From the NCBI GenBank assembly GCA_037974665.1, contig CM075768.1, forward strand, positions 9,849,001-9,913,000: a DNA stretch of 64,000 bases, written 5' to 3'. Origin of the DNA: Ehretia macrophylla (taxonomy: Eukaryota; Streptophyta; Magnoliopsida; Boraginales; Ehretiaceae). Of the stretch, positions 50,834-61,947 are shown piece by piece. The notes beneath the pieces are model-generated. The model had not been told where the DNA came from, searched no databases, and was given only the letters and a program-made list of their open reading frames with translations. The position numbers and the translations under genes were made by a program. Every line of letters starts with the position of its first letter. Within the stretch, counting starts at the first letter, position 1.

Positions 50834-51294
50834 CGTACTGCAAGCTGCAAGACAAGTTGGACAAGAATAACGAGGCGTACCACAATCTGCAAGAGAAGCT
50901 AGATAAGCAGAACGAGGCATACTACAAACTCCAACAAGAACATTCATCACAGCTCCATGATGTCCAAGCACAACTAGCACTACTTGTTTCACGGTTACCT
51001 GACCCTGCACAACAATAGTGTTCGTCGTCTGCGTCTTCGTCTTTGTCTTCATCTGCGAATGATAGTCAAATTGGGTTGAATTTATAACTTTTTTACTGTT
51101 ATGACATTATAAAACTCTATTACAATCGGACTGTAATAACTATTAAGTTTACTTTGAACAATATTATTAGATATTTATTAGCTAATTCGATAAATATGTG
51201 CATTAGACATTATTTTTTTAGTATTAAATATTTAATTGATAGGTCAAACAACTTATTATTATAATGGATATTGTTATAAATATAAATTTACATT

Positions 51295-51645
51295 TGTGCG
51301 AGGGGTCGGCAAGGGACAAGTAATCGAGAGTCCGGCGAGGGCACGGCGAGGGACGAAAAAAGGCGAGGGCACGGCGAGGGATGAAAAAAGGCAAGGGCAC
51401 GACGAGGGACGAAAAAGGCGAGGGCACGGTGAGGGACGAAAAAGGCGAGGGACGAAAACGGTGAGGGCTAATTGTCCTCGCATAGTCGTCGCCGAAATGG
51501 TCACTCGCCGAATAGCGTGGGCTCGGCAAGGGACTGCAATTCACCGACGAAGGTTTCGGCGAGGGAAGATTCCCCTTGCCGGGCCCTCGCCTAAAGGGTC
51601 TCGGCGAGGGCCCGGCGAGGAGAATCTTCCCTCGCTGAAACTGAT
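51295..51645. repeat. Right subterminal repeat array of the CACTA element
   Basis: About fifteen GGCGAGGG-type units, mostly in one orientation, end in palindromic pairs close to the terminal repeat. This mirrors the left array and supplies presumed TNPA binding sites. Open frames here (for example plus 51236-51688) are repeat artefacts. Confidence 0.85.
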
Positions 51646-52304
51646 TTTTCTTATAGTAGCTGACTTAAAATATAAGAAAAGTAAATAGATAATGTTAGAG
51701 TCATATGATAAGTGAAAATTGTAAACATAGTTTTTCAATAACTTAAGTCATGCATAATTGTGTGTTTATCTTGTCTTAGTTAAGCCTCGGATAACCTTAA
51801 GGATGGAAGGAGGGTATGGTTTTGAAGGATGGGGTTTGTAATGAATGTTGGTTTTTAGTTTTATGGCTCTTTCTTCTATATGCAGGCATGAGATTAGTCC
51901 TAGAAACAGCGAAAACTCCGTCCATTTTTTCTTATTTTTCGTGACCTCGGGTTTTGGATCAGAGCTCCGGTCTCGTGAGGGTTCGGGGTGTTACACAATG
52001 AATAGTAACTATTGTCTAGATTTGCATTTGGGTCATTAGATGAACTAGTGTATAGACCTTTATTCTAGCTTTGGAATGCATTGTTAGCTAGTGTATGATT
52101 GAAAAAGATGATGAATAGTAGTTTTGCATTAAAGATCATAGATTGAAGCTTATATGTTTGTTTTAATGACTAAATGAAGTTCTAATAGCATATATATAGC
52201 TAATCAAATGCATTAACTAACTAGAATACAAACTATGGCATGAGATAATTATGTGCAATTGTATGTGTGAGTGACTCTGTGTGTGTGTGTTTGGGCCGTG
52301 AATG

Positions 52305-52332
52305 GCCAGCCACGGTAGGCTGGCTACCGTGG
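52305..52332 (+). other. Overlapping alternative inverted repeats in solo LTR B
   Basis: GCCAGCC (52305-52311) pairs with GGCTGGC (52318-52324), while CCACGGTAG (52310-52318) pairs with CTACCGTGG (52324-52332). The two stems share bases and exclude each other. A (GT)n run lies just upstream. Confidence 0.7.
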
Positions 52333-54031
52333 TTCTTTTTCCCTCTTTTTTGTCCCCAAATTGCTATATATAGTGGCCATATAAAGTGCTAAGTATTTTG
52401 CTAGTGATTGCTAGTTGTTATGGAATATTTTAACTTGAATAGTCTTGAACTTTTAGAGTAGTTACACTGTGAATTTTGATAGCTTTAGTTGGAATTGGAT
52501 AAGGTTAATTGTTATAGGTTTAATCACTACTAAAATGTGTTTGATTGAAGTGGTAAAGAAAGGGTTCAAAGCATGATCACTAAGTTAGAAGTTGAATGTG
52601 AATATGTATATTGTTTGTCTTACTTGCTATTGTTTATGTGCTAGTCTAGACTTGAATTGAAGGAGCAGTTCTATGTCACTTATATATGAATCATTAGATT
52701 AGTAAATAATGTTACAAAATGTGCATACTTGAGCTTCATATTAAGTTGGTACATGAAAATTGTTTATATGAAATGTTACTATTTATCTTGATTGCTATTG
52801 TTATATGCGAGTACAACCTCTTTTGTTGTTCCTCATTTAAGTGTTTATCAGTTTATGTGTTAATGTTATCGAATTGCGTGTTAAGTGCTATATCGTGTTG
52901 CATGTTGTTTATGTTTAAATATTCATATGTGCGAGAGCTAAGTGTTATACCAAGAAGCGGTGGGAGCCATCTCTAGAGTCTCGTACATATCTTGATATCT
53001 CATTTCTTATGTCTATCGTTATCATGGTTGCTCAACCTTATTGTTGGGACAAATGTGTTGAGCCTCCCTGGGCGGCATCGGGCTTGCCAGTGGTTAGTTG
53101 TAACCTCCACGCCGTATTCCCTCACCCGCTTGGTCTAGAGATTGTCAGGGGGTGTTGGGTCGTAGATATTGGGTACATCTGAAGTACCCACTAGTGTATA
53201 GGGATGCCAGTATTATCATTATAGTGATCGTGTTTGTGATTAGGATCGAGATCGTGATCGACAGTGAATTGGAGTGATAAGGGTTATCGTATCGTATCCT
53301 TTTTAAATGTGTTATCTAGTTATTGTCTTACATGTTATATTGTGTAACCATTGAGTTTATAGCTCTTTAAAATGTATTATCTAGCTTTATTGTTTTAATT
53401 GAGCATTTTATATTGTTATTGATTCTATGGTTTATATACTTGCATTGCACGAAAATGATTTCAAAAACTCCTCGGCTTTATCCTCCCTCACTGAGCATTG
53501 TGTATGCTCACCCTTTTCATTCACCATGTTTCAAGAAGCAGAGATTGTGCCTTGGATTATAAAGGAAGAAGAAGTTGAAGCATTCCCTTAATTGCTTGAG
53601 TTGGATAATTGTGTTATGTGATTGGAAGTATTGTAAAGTGTAATCTTATTTGATATTATGACCTTGTATTTATTTTGAAGCCTAGTTAGCCTTGTATGTA
53701 GTTCATATTTGTAAAGGCTTGTAATTAAAGCTAGATAACTAATAAGTTGTATGTAATAAGCCTAAATAACTGCTTAGTTCATGGTTGGTTAGCTAGAATG
53801 CATGTTTATATTTTATCTAAGTAATAGAAAGCTAGAATTATCTTATTAACTAGAAATGGAACCTTGTATATGTTGTGATTGTTGTATGTTATGGAAATCT
53901 TCTTTGTGCAGGTTTTGGTTTGGCCTAGGTACAAGAGAAACTTTGTCTATTTTTTCTCGTTTTTCGTGCCTTGAGGATTGGATCGGGTTGCTGTTATTGG
54001 TCCTGATTCCATGAGGGATCGGGGCATTACA

Positions 54032-54387
54032 TTACCCCCTGGAGATAAAGTTTTCTTCTCCCAACCAGATAGTTTGTTGTTGATTTTTTGAAAAAGTTCA
54101 TCAAAAAGAGAGGATCTTTTTGTACCTTTGTAGAGAGGAGCACCAAGATATTTTATTCGCAAATAATATTGCTTGTATCCTGTAGATTCTGAAAAAATAG
54201 TGGTTCTAGATATGGACACTTTTTTGTCAACAATGAATCCACTTTTCTCTTTGTTAACCTGTTGCCCTGACACTTACTCATAGTGATTCAAGAACCCCAT
54301 GAGATTTTTAAGAGCATCCTTGCTACCATTAGAAAAGATGATAAAATCATCAACAAAAGATAGGTAAGATATAGAGAAGGGAGAACC
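54032..54387 (-). pseudogene. LINE ORF2, fragment 2 of 3 (reverse transcriptase catalytic motif)
   Basis: On the minus strand the sequence encodes SLSYLSFVDDFIIFSNG with the xxDD motif of the reverse transcriptase active site. After one stop come SGQQVNKEKSGF, KYLGAPLYKGTK and LSGWEKKTLSPGG, a typical order for plant L1 LINEs. It continues upstream in the LINE at 61948-62470 across element D, and downstream at 21343 across solo LTR B. Confidence 0.9.
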
Positions 54388-56837
54388 TGTAATACCCCCC
54401 AATTGTATGACATATCATTGTGTATTTGCCACTTACTCATTGTCATTTTATATTTTGTTGGGAGTCCTTTAATGAGTGGGATGACATATTTGGAGCCAAA
54501 CAATAATTACACTAATATAACAAAATATTCCAAGGAGATAAGACCAAGCCTTGACCAAACAAAAAAAAAACATAAAACAAGCTCTCATATTTTCTCTCTC
54601 TCCCCACCCGGTTTCTTCTTTCCCCAATTTCATGCCCTAGCTTCTATTTCTTAAACCAAGTCAACCTAGCTAAAATTTTGACAAGGAAGAATCTTGTAAA
54701 GAAAAAATTGAAACTTTTGTGTGTTTTAAGAGCTGTGATAAGTAAGGTGATTTAATTGGTTATTGAACATCTTCTTATGGCTATGGTTATGTGTAGATAA
54801 ATATTAACATGTGTAGGAATAGACTCATATAGTTATTGATCCTATGGAATAAATGATTAAGATACTTGTTTATTGTTAAATTAATGGAGGAATTAGGCTG
54901 TTAAGGTAGTACTAGTTTTGTGTGTAATAATCGTAGGTAGTAAAATAAGTGATTGTTGTTAAAGAAAAGGGTGCAAATGTTGACTACACATTAAGTATAT
55001 GTTTGTGTGTATGTGTGTATATGTGTATGTGTGACTATATGTATATGTATATATGGTTAGGGCAGAAAGTATACTTGTCTTAAATGGTGCAAATAGGAGC
55101 TGCTTGAATTATGTTAATGATAGTTGTTCTTGAGAAATTAGTGTAATGTTGTCTATGCATGTATATGTGTCTAGGAATCGTAGAAGGTATGTATGTGGTC
55201 GTGTGTGTGTGTGTAATTACCTTTGAGTATGCATATTGACTTTATGTATGTAAGGTGCATAGATGTATATGCTTGCAAATGTGAGAATTATATAGTCCTA
55301 TGATTTGTATGGTAAAGACTTTAGGTCATGTTGGATATGCATGTATAGGTGTTTAAGAATGGTAAAGACTTTACATATTATGGCTTTGGGTGATTTTAGG
55401 CTAGGTGGTTGCCACCTATATATGTAGGATTAATATGCAGATTATGAGTTGTAAGCAAGAAAGATTTGATATGAAAAGAATAAAAGAAGCCATAAAGTAG
55501 AAAAAAGAAGAAGAATACAAGTAGGTAAAGTAGAATAAGAGAAGTTATTGCATAAGATGCTTAGTTTATAACCATGTTGTGATAATATGTCGACTGTAGG
55601 ATTGTAAAAGGTATGATAATATGTCGACTGTAGGATTGTAAAAGGTAGGAAGATAGAAATATGAAGCAAAAGACTATGATGTCAACTGTAGGATTGTAAA
55701 AGGTAGGAAGATTATAAATATGAAGAAAAAGACTATGATAGGAAAAAAAGAAAGAAAGATAGAAAAAAAGGAAAGATAAGGAAATAGATTAGAATAAAGT
55801 AAGAAAAAGAAATTAGAAGAAATATGGTGATTAAAAATTGAACAACAGAAAGGTTAAGAGATATAACTTTGGAAAACTATCAATATTTGAATATCATAGT
55901 TAATATTTTAAAGCTTTCAATATATCTTTTGATCCAAGTTTAATGTTATAGTATAATTTATTATTATATAGCTGTGAATTACTCGTGAGTCAATTATCTT
56001 AGACAGAAGGTTGGGTTAATTTAGAGTTCGATCGAGGTAAGTAAGATACCCACCATACACTTCTACTTTCTTTCAATTCAATTTATATTCTCATTACGCA
56101 CATTGATTCATTGTTGATATACCATTCGTTATTTCTTGAATACACCACTTGTTCACATTAGTTGTACTCTGTGAAACCTAGACGACAGGGTACAATATAT
56201 GGTCATCACAGCCTCTAGGCATATTACAATGTTATTGTTACTGCCATGGCAGGAGAGCTAGCTACTCTTTAACTGACCGATGGTTATTGTATTGTATTGT
56301 TAACCTAATACAAAGTATCAGTGGTCAAATATATTGTACAATGGTCATCTATATTGTTATTATCATGCAACAGTACAAGGATATTCAGATTCTCTATTTC
56401 ATATGTTTCATACGCTATATATACTAAATGTTTAACTGATTTCACTAAGTCTTTCATAGGTATCCTTCTTAATGAGCTTTCTATGCCCATTTTATTCTAT
56501 TGTTTTTGCAGAAGTCAAGGTTATTGAACTGTCAGGGCTATATGAGTTAAAAGTCACCTTGTGAAGTTGAATCTCGTAGTTCACTTGTTATTTTATGAAT
56601 TCTTATTATTAGTAGTACTATGAATGATTTTGGCTCTTGTATATTTTGTGAACTTGTATTAAATCATTTAAAGCACTGTATTGATTTATTAAAGTTTTAG
56701 CAGCTATGACAGATAATTTTGTGAAAATTAGCTTTTGTACTAGGGTATTAGAGTCTTGCAGGCTTAGGAGGTATAATCTTCTTAGGCCCGCGGCATCACG
56801 TCCCCGAGTTTTCCCTTGCGAATTCGGGGGCGTGACA
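54388..56837 (+). repeat. 5' LTR of element D
   Basis: 2450 bp. It carries three staggered copies of a GACTGTAGGATTGTAAAAGG unit at about 55590-55715, against one copy in the other LTR, and TATG/TGTG microsatellite-like tracts near 55000-55220. It lacks about 105 bp that are present in the other LTR near 60070-60175. Confidence 0.9.
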
Positions 56838-59506
56838 GTTGGTATCAGAGCAATAAGTTTGATGATCAACAAGACCTAGGTAATGGGTAGCTATGCTTTT
56901 GCTAGTTTCATGTCGCATATGTTATTGACCTTGTTTTATCTTTGTTGTAGCATGATAATTTAGTGTGGTAATTTGTTCAGGTGATGGGTTATGAAAGTGA
57001 AACTAATGTTATTTTGCTTATGATTTTGAAATTATTTTGGCACTATTAAGATTTATTTAATAGGTATCATGCTTGCATCACGTTAATAAATTTTGTGTCC
57101 TAACTTTATAGATCATATCTCAAGGCTACTTGTTTTAGAATGTATCAAACCATTGTTGTGTATTAAGCAGACGTCATCATGAGAGAATAGTATTAGTATG
57201 ATCTTCTTTTTGAAATATGAATTATGAAACTTAAGCCACTGCGATATGGGCCATGATTTTAAATTATTATTGTACTGTTAGTTCATCATTGAGATCTTGA
57301 TTATAGTGCTTATCGATTTTGGTCTCAGCTTAATGGATTTGATCTTGATGTTCCTTTAGTGAACATGAAGTTATTCGAGGAAATAACAATGTCTTCTAAT
57401 GATTGGAATTACTTTTCTTGACATGTGTAATATGTTATTACTTGGAGATGAATCATAAGTAAAGGTTATCTTGAAGTTGGGATCATAAAATTTTGGAGTC
57501 TCAACTCAACTTATACTTTCTTGAGGTTCTGTGATAAAATGATCATCTGGATTGGGTAGAAAATAAAGGAAGTAATGTGGCCTTCTAGTGGCTGAACGCA
57601 TATCTGTCTATACTAACCATATGAATTAGGTAAAAATAATTTATTTAATATTGTTGAGGTTAGAGCATTTAATGGTATGCTTGGAGTTATATTTGTGAAA
57701 TTTTCAGAATATTTAAGTGTGATAATTGCTTTCCTACATGTGTTCCAGTGATATAATTATTTGAGGTTGTTTCTCAGTGAAAGATGTTTTTGGAGTCACG
57801 CTGATGTGACTGTATTTGCAGCACTCAAACCACTGTATATGTACTATATTTATAGCTTAACTTGTGAAATAAATGCAACACTTAGTGCACTTAGTTTTAG
57901 TTTTAATTATTAGTGTAAATAATTAGTTAGTTTAAATTAGTATAATTTGTAGAATATGGGGAAAGTTCTGCCCGAGTAGCTTTTTAGTAAAGCTCTTACT
58001 TGGGAGAAGTTCTGCCCAAGTAGCTCTTATTCGGGGAAATTTTTGTCCGAATAGTTATTTTGTGTCGGACCTCTGCTCAAATTCCTTGAATTAGAAATAC
58101 AAAGTCGTCATATCGGGATAGCCTTTCTTGACTCTCTTATTTGTACAACTTGTATTTATTATTATGTCTGAGTAGAGCTATTATCTAAGGGAAGATATTG
58201 TAAATGACGGTCTTTTAATCTATGGTCTCGGATTCAAATAATTTGATTTATATGCAATATATGGCTTGTATTAATTCAGATTGTCTTTCATACGTAATGC
58301 TTTTAAGTAGACGTTATGATTACTTTACTTCCGTGCCATATATCCATGTTATAATAGTGAATTGATAGGTTGTACCATAAATTCCATGAGACTATAGGTT
58401 GAACTATAGTTTCTACCCAAGTTAGAGTTATTGATTACTTAGTTGAAACAGACCGACTACACCAAGTTATAAGGACAGATCCATACTGCGGATGGAACGA
58501 CACCTATAACAATTGTAGTAACAATACTTTAATTAGACTAAGGAAATTAACTAGGTTAAATGCTTATAGTTTATCACTTGCATAGAATTAGAGAATACAA
58601 GATACGGAGCCTAGATTAACTGCCTCATTACTTATCCGGCCACCTAGATTCCTTTCCCCCAGATTCCACAAAACCTTAGTTAGCTTTAGCCTTAGTTCAT
58701 ATTTCTCACACGATACTCGAATCATAATTTCAAAACTGTCACGTTTTCACTTTAACACTTTCACACACTACTTCACTAACTAACTTACGAGCTTTCCTGT
58801 GGATACGATTCCACACTCAGAGCACACTACACTACAAGATCCGTGCACTTGTGGGTTATTAAAACTTTGTCAAATTTGTACACTTTTATATTACCAACCT
58901 TGAACGCATCACATGCTGATAGACTTGGAGTCTCAATTGACAGAATTGATCTTGAGGTTATTTTAGAATGAATTTATTTGAGGAATTGCTGATGCATATT
59001 TGGGAATCAAATAAATTGTAGTATAACGTGCGTATATTTTTGTTATTTGGGATTGGCATATTATAAAAAGTTATTTTGAAGTTTTGATCTTTAAACCTCA
59101 GAGTCCCAACTAGAGTAATGCATGACTAAGGTTATTTTCTTCAAATATGTAATTGTTAGGAGATAAAATTATTTGAGAAAATAAGGATGCATTTCGGCGG
59201 CTGAACATATACTTGTCTTCATCGATCATTTGAGTTCCAATCGATATGACTTCCTAAATTGTTGTTGGGTACAAGAATATTTGGAGTTATATTTGTGGAC
59301 AATTTACTATTTTTAAGTGACCACCATGTCTCTTTTTGTTATTATTTTTTGGAGTCTTTTTCTAATAGGGAGTTATCTTGAGCAAATATGTAAACTTTGA
59401 TAATGAGACTTCTTCAAAAACTATTAATGCATTTGGGTTAGAGAATTCCTATTTGTCTATAGTGATAGTGAATTTCGAGTATGAAATTCTTGTAAGGAGG
59501 GAATAG
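56838..59506 (+). other. Non-coding interior of element D with an apparent inserted block
   Basis: The outer parts (about 57330-57520 and 58915-59300) match, in order, the interior of the young element at 45589-48397. Between them about 1.1 kb (57830-58915) has no counterpart there. It holds three spaced copies of a GTTCTGCCCGAGTAGCTCTTA-like unit (57960-58055) and a tract with CCTGTGGATACGATTCCACA and CCGTGCACTTGTGGGTT (58797-58860) of a kind seen in leaders of plant gypsy elements. No ORF of note was seen. Confidence 0.65.
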
Positions 59507-61947
59507 TGTAATACCCCCTCAATTGCATGACATATTATTGTGTATTTTCCACTTACTCATTGTCATTTTATATTTTGTTGGGGGTCCTTTAATGAATGGG
59601 AGGAAATATTTGGAGCCAAACAATAATCAGACTAATATAACAAAATATCCTAAGGAGATAAGACTAAGCCTTGACCAAAAAAACACAACCAAAAAAAAAA
59701 CATAAAACAAGCTCTCATCTTTTCTCTCTATCCCCACCCATTTTCCCCTTTCCCCAATTTCATGCCCTAGCTTCTATTTTTTTAAACCAAGTCAACCTCG
59801 CTGAAATTTTGACAAAGAAGAATCCTGTAAAGAAAAAATTGAAGCTTTTGTGTGTCTTAAGAGCCGTGAAAAGTAAGGTGATTCAATTGGTTATTGAACA
59901 TCTTCTTATGACTATGTTTATGTGTAGATATATATTAACATGTGTAGGAATAGACTCATATAGTGATTGAACCTATGGAATAAATTATTAAGATACTTGC
60001 TTAATGTTAAATTAATGGAGGAATTAAAGGTTGTTAAGGTGGTGCTAGTTTTGTGTGTGATAACCATAGGTAGCATCATGTTTTGGGGAAGTTAGTGTAT
60101 GGCTATGTATGTATATACCAATATTTATGTATAAGATAAGTTGTGCATGTGATGGGTTAGTAATTAGCATAATAAGTGATTTTTGTTAAAGAAAGGGTAC
60201 AAATGTTGACTACACATTAAATATGTGTATGTGTGTGTATGTATGTCTCTGACTGTATTTATATCTATATATGGTTAAGGCTAAAAGTATACTGGTCTTA
60301 AATCGTCCAAATAGGAGCTGCTAGAATTATGTTAATGATAGTTGTTCTTGGGAAAATAGTGTAATGTTGTCTATGCCTGTATATATGTTTTAGGAATGGT
60401 AGAAGGTATATATGTGGTCGTGTGTATGTGTAATTGCCTTTGAGTATGCATGTTGACTTTATGTATGTAAGGTGCATATATGTATTTGCTTGCATACGTG
60501 AGAATTATATAGTCCAGTGATTTGTATGGTAAAGACTTTGGGTCATGTTGGATATGCATGTATAGGTGCTTAAGAATGGTAAAGACTTTACACATTATAG
60601 TTGTGGGTGATTTTAGGCTAGGTTGCTGCCACGTATATATGTAGGATTAAGATGGAGATTATGAGTTGTAAGCAAGAAAGATTTAATATGGAAAGAATAT
60701 AAGAAGCTATAAAGTAGAAATAAGAAGAAGAATACAAGTAGGTAAAATAGAATAAAAGAAGTTATTGCATAAGATGCTTAGTTTATAACCATGTTGTGAT
60801 AATATGTCCACTATAGGATTGTAAAAGGAAGGAAGATAGAAATGATAGAAAAAAGAAAGAAAGATAGAAAAAAAAAAAAGGAAAGATAAGGAAATAGATT
60901 ACAGTAAAGTAAGAAGAAGAAATTAGATAAAATATGATGATTAGAAATTGAACAACAAAAAGGTTGAGAGATATAACTTTAGAAAACTATCAATATTTGA
61001 ATATCATAGTTAATATTTTAAACCTTTTAATATATCTTTTGATCCAGGTTTAATGTTTTAGTATAATTTATTATTATGCAACTGCGAATTACTCTTGAGT
61101 CGGTTATCTTAGATATAAGGTTGGGTTAATTTAGAGTTCGATTGAGGTAAGTAGGATACCTGCCACACACTTTTACTTTATTTCAATTCAATTTTTATAC
61201 TTCTTATGCACATTGATTCATTGTTGATATACCATTTGTTATTTCTTGAATATACCACTTGTTCACATTAGTTGTACTCTGTGACATCTAGATGACAGGG
61301 TACGATATATAGTTGTCACTAGCCTCTAAGCATATTATAATATTATTGTTACTGTCATGATAGGAGAGCTAGCTACTCTTTATCAGATCAATGGTTATTG
61401 TATTGTATTGTTAACCTGATACATAGTATCAATGGTCAAATATATTGAACAATGGTTATCTATATTGTTATTATCGTGCAACTATACAAGGATGTTCAGA
61501 TTCTATTTCATATGCTTCATACGCTATATATACTAGATGCTTAATTGATTTCTCTAAGTCTTTCACAAGGTATTCTACTTAATGAGCTTTCTTTGCCCAT
61601 TTTATTCTATTGTCTTTGCAGTAGCCGAGGTTATTGAGCTGTTAGGGCTATATGAGTTAAAGGTCACCTTGTGAAGTTGAATCTCGTAGTTCACATGTTA
61701 TTTTAGGAATTCTTATTATTAGTAGTATGATGAAGGATTTTGGCTCTTGTATATTTTGTGAACTTGTATTTAATAATTTAAAACACTGTATTGATTCATT
61801 AAAGTTTTAGCAACTCTAATAAATAATTTTGTAGAAATTAGCTTTTGTACTAGGGTATTAGCGCCTTGCGGGCTTAGGAGGTGTAATCTTTTTAGATTCG
61901 CGACATCATGTTCCCTAGTTTGCCCTTACGAATTCAAGGGCGCGACA
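59507..61947 (+). repeat. 3' LTR of element D
   Basis: 2441 bp, aligned end to end with 54388-56837 except for a few indels. It ends GGGCGCGACA next to the GAACC duplication. Confidence 0.9.

Larger units (their letters stand above)
41366..51018 (+). pseudogene. Partial TNPA/Transposase_24-like gene, split by the young non-coding LTR element
   Basis: Exons at about 41366-41585, 41689-41793, 42850-43131 and 50839-51018 are joined by GT-AG introns in consistent phase; the last two are one exon interrupted by the insertion at 43132-50833. The sequence matches the C-terminal half of plant En/Spm Transposase_24 proteins: NLSKARK, KRNSDNRKKN, HLGCIPG, a DVFNKAHRK pattern, then RNALFLEVIGRPRKGHLYGVGS. 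It ends in a heptad-rich tail built of 14-residue units (NEAYxxLQxKLDKx, about three times), a likely coiled coil for dimerisation. The N-terminal DNA-binding half is absent, and the frame starts almost on top of the TNP2 stop, so a deletion may have fused the two genes. Two stops lie in the third exon (43066 and 43124). Confidence 0.8.
25077..51658 (+). mobile_element. CACTA (En/Spm) DNA transposon, about 11.4 kb net, with two nested gypsy-type elements
   Basis: The left terminal inverted repeat reads CATTACAAGAAAAAACGG and the right end, reversed, reads TACTATAAGAAAAATCAG. Both are one or two transitions from the CACTACAAGAAAAA consensus. A 3-bp duplication GCT flanks the element (25074-25076 and 51659-51661), as expected for CACTA. 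Arrays of TCGGCGAGGGA motifs lie inside both ends. It carries a TNP2 transposase gene and a partial TNPA-like gene on the plus strand, plus a small minus-strand ORF. Stops in the transposase and an insertion in the second gene mean it cannot move itself, but its ends may still be recognised if active relatives exist. Confidence 0.93.
21756..51995 (+). mobile_element. Solo LTR 'C' (3.66 kb net) inserted in B, interrupted by the CACTA transposon
   Basis: It begins TGTAATAGCCCAGACC and ends GGTTCGGGGTGTTACA. A perfect CAATG duplication flanks it (21751-21755 and 51996-52000). The two halves (21756-25076 and 51659-51995) are separated by the CACTA element. It contains GGTGAGGG near 23901, the core block GGGTCGTAGAATCGGGGTA near 24255, CCTCACTGAGTATAC near 24777 and CTTTCAGGTTT near 24822. 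No coding region, primer site or second LTR is present, so it is a solo LTR. Confidence 0.85.
21344..54031 (+). mobile_element. Solo LTR 'B' (2.44 kb net) inserted in the LINE, interrupted by element C
   Basis: The left part (21344-21755) starts TGTAACACTCCGGACC and the right part (51996-54031) ends GATCGGGGCATTACA. Removing the nested C element rejoins the two across CAATG. LINE coding lies on both outer sides. The flanking five bases are CTGCC on the left and TTACC on the right, two transitions away from a perfect duplication, which fits an old insertion. The LINE sense strand would read GGCAG here, as expected after SPGG. Net length is about 2443 bp and there is no internal region, so it is a solo LTR. 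Its start resembles that of the solo LTR at 2474. Confidence 0.8.
54388..61947 (+). mobile_element. Non-coding LTR element 'D' (LARD-like) inserted in the LINE
   Basis: Its LTRs are 54388-56837 and 59507-61947, both starting TGTAATACCCCC and ending GCGTGACA or GCGCGACA. The primer site TGGTATCAGAGC is at 56840-56851 and the purine tract AAGGAGGGAATAG precedes 59507. The GAACC duplication is perfect (54383-54387 and 61948-61952). The 2.67-kb interior codes for nothing recognisable. LTR divergence is about 7% in the part compared by hand, so about 2-3 million years at 1.3e-8. It is structurally whole but non-autonomous. Confidence 0.9.

Noticed and set aside
51224-51738. Open frames on both strands through the right CACTA array
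   Set aside because: Same reason as for the left array: arginine- or proline-rich repeat translations with no independent support.
54960-55220. TATG/TGTG-rich tract as a possible functional microsatellite
   Set aside because: It is an ordinary simple-sequence tract inside the LTRs of element D, repeated near 60220-60430.
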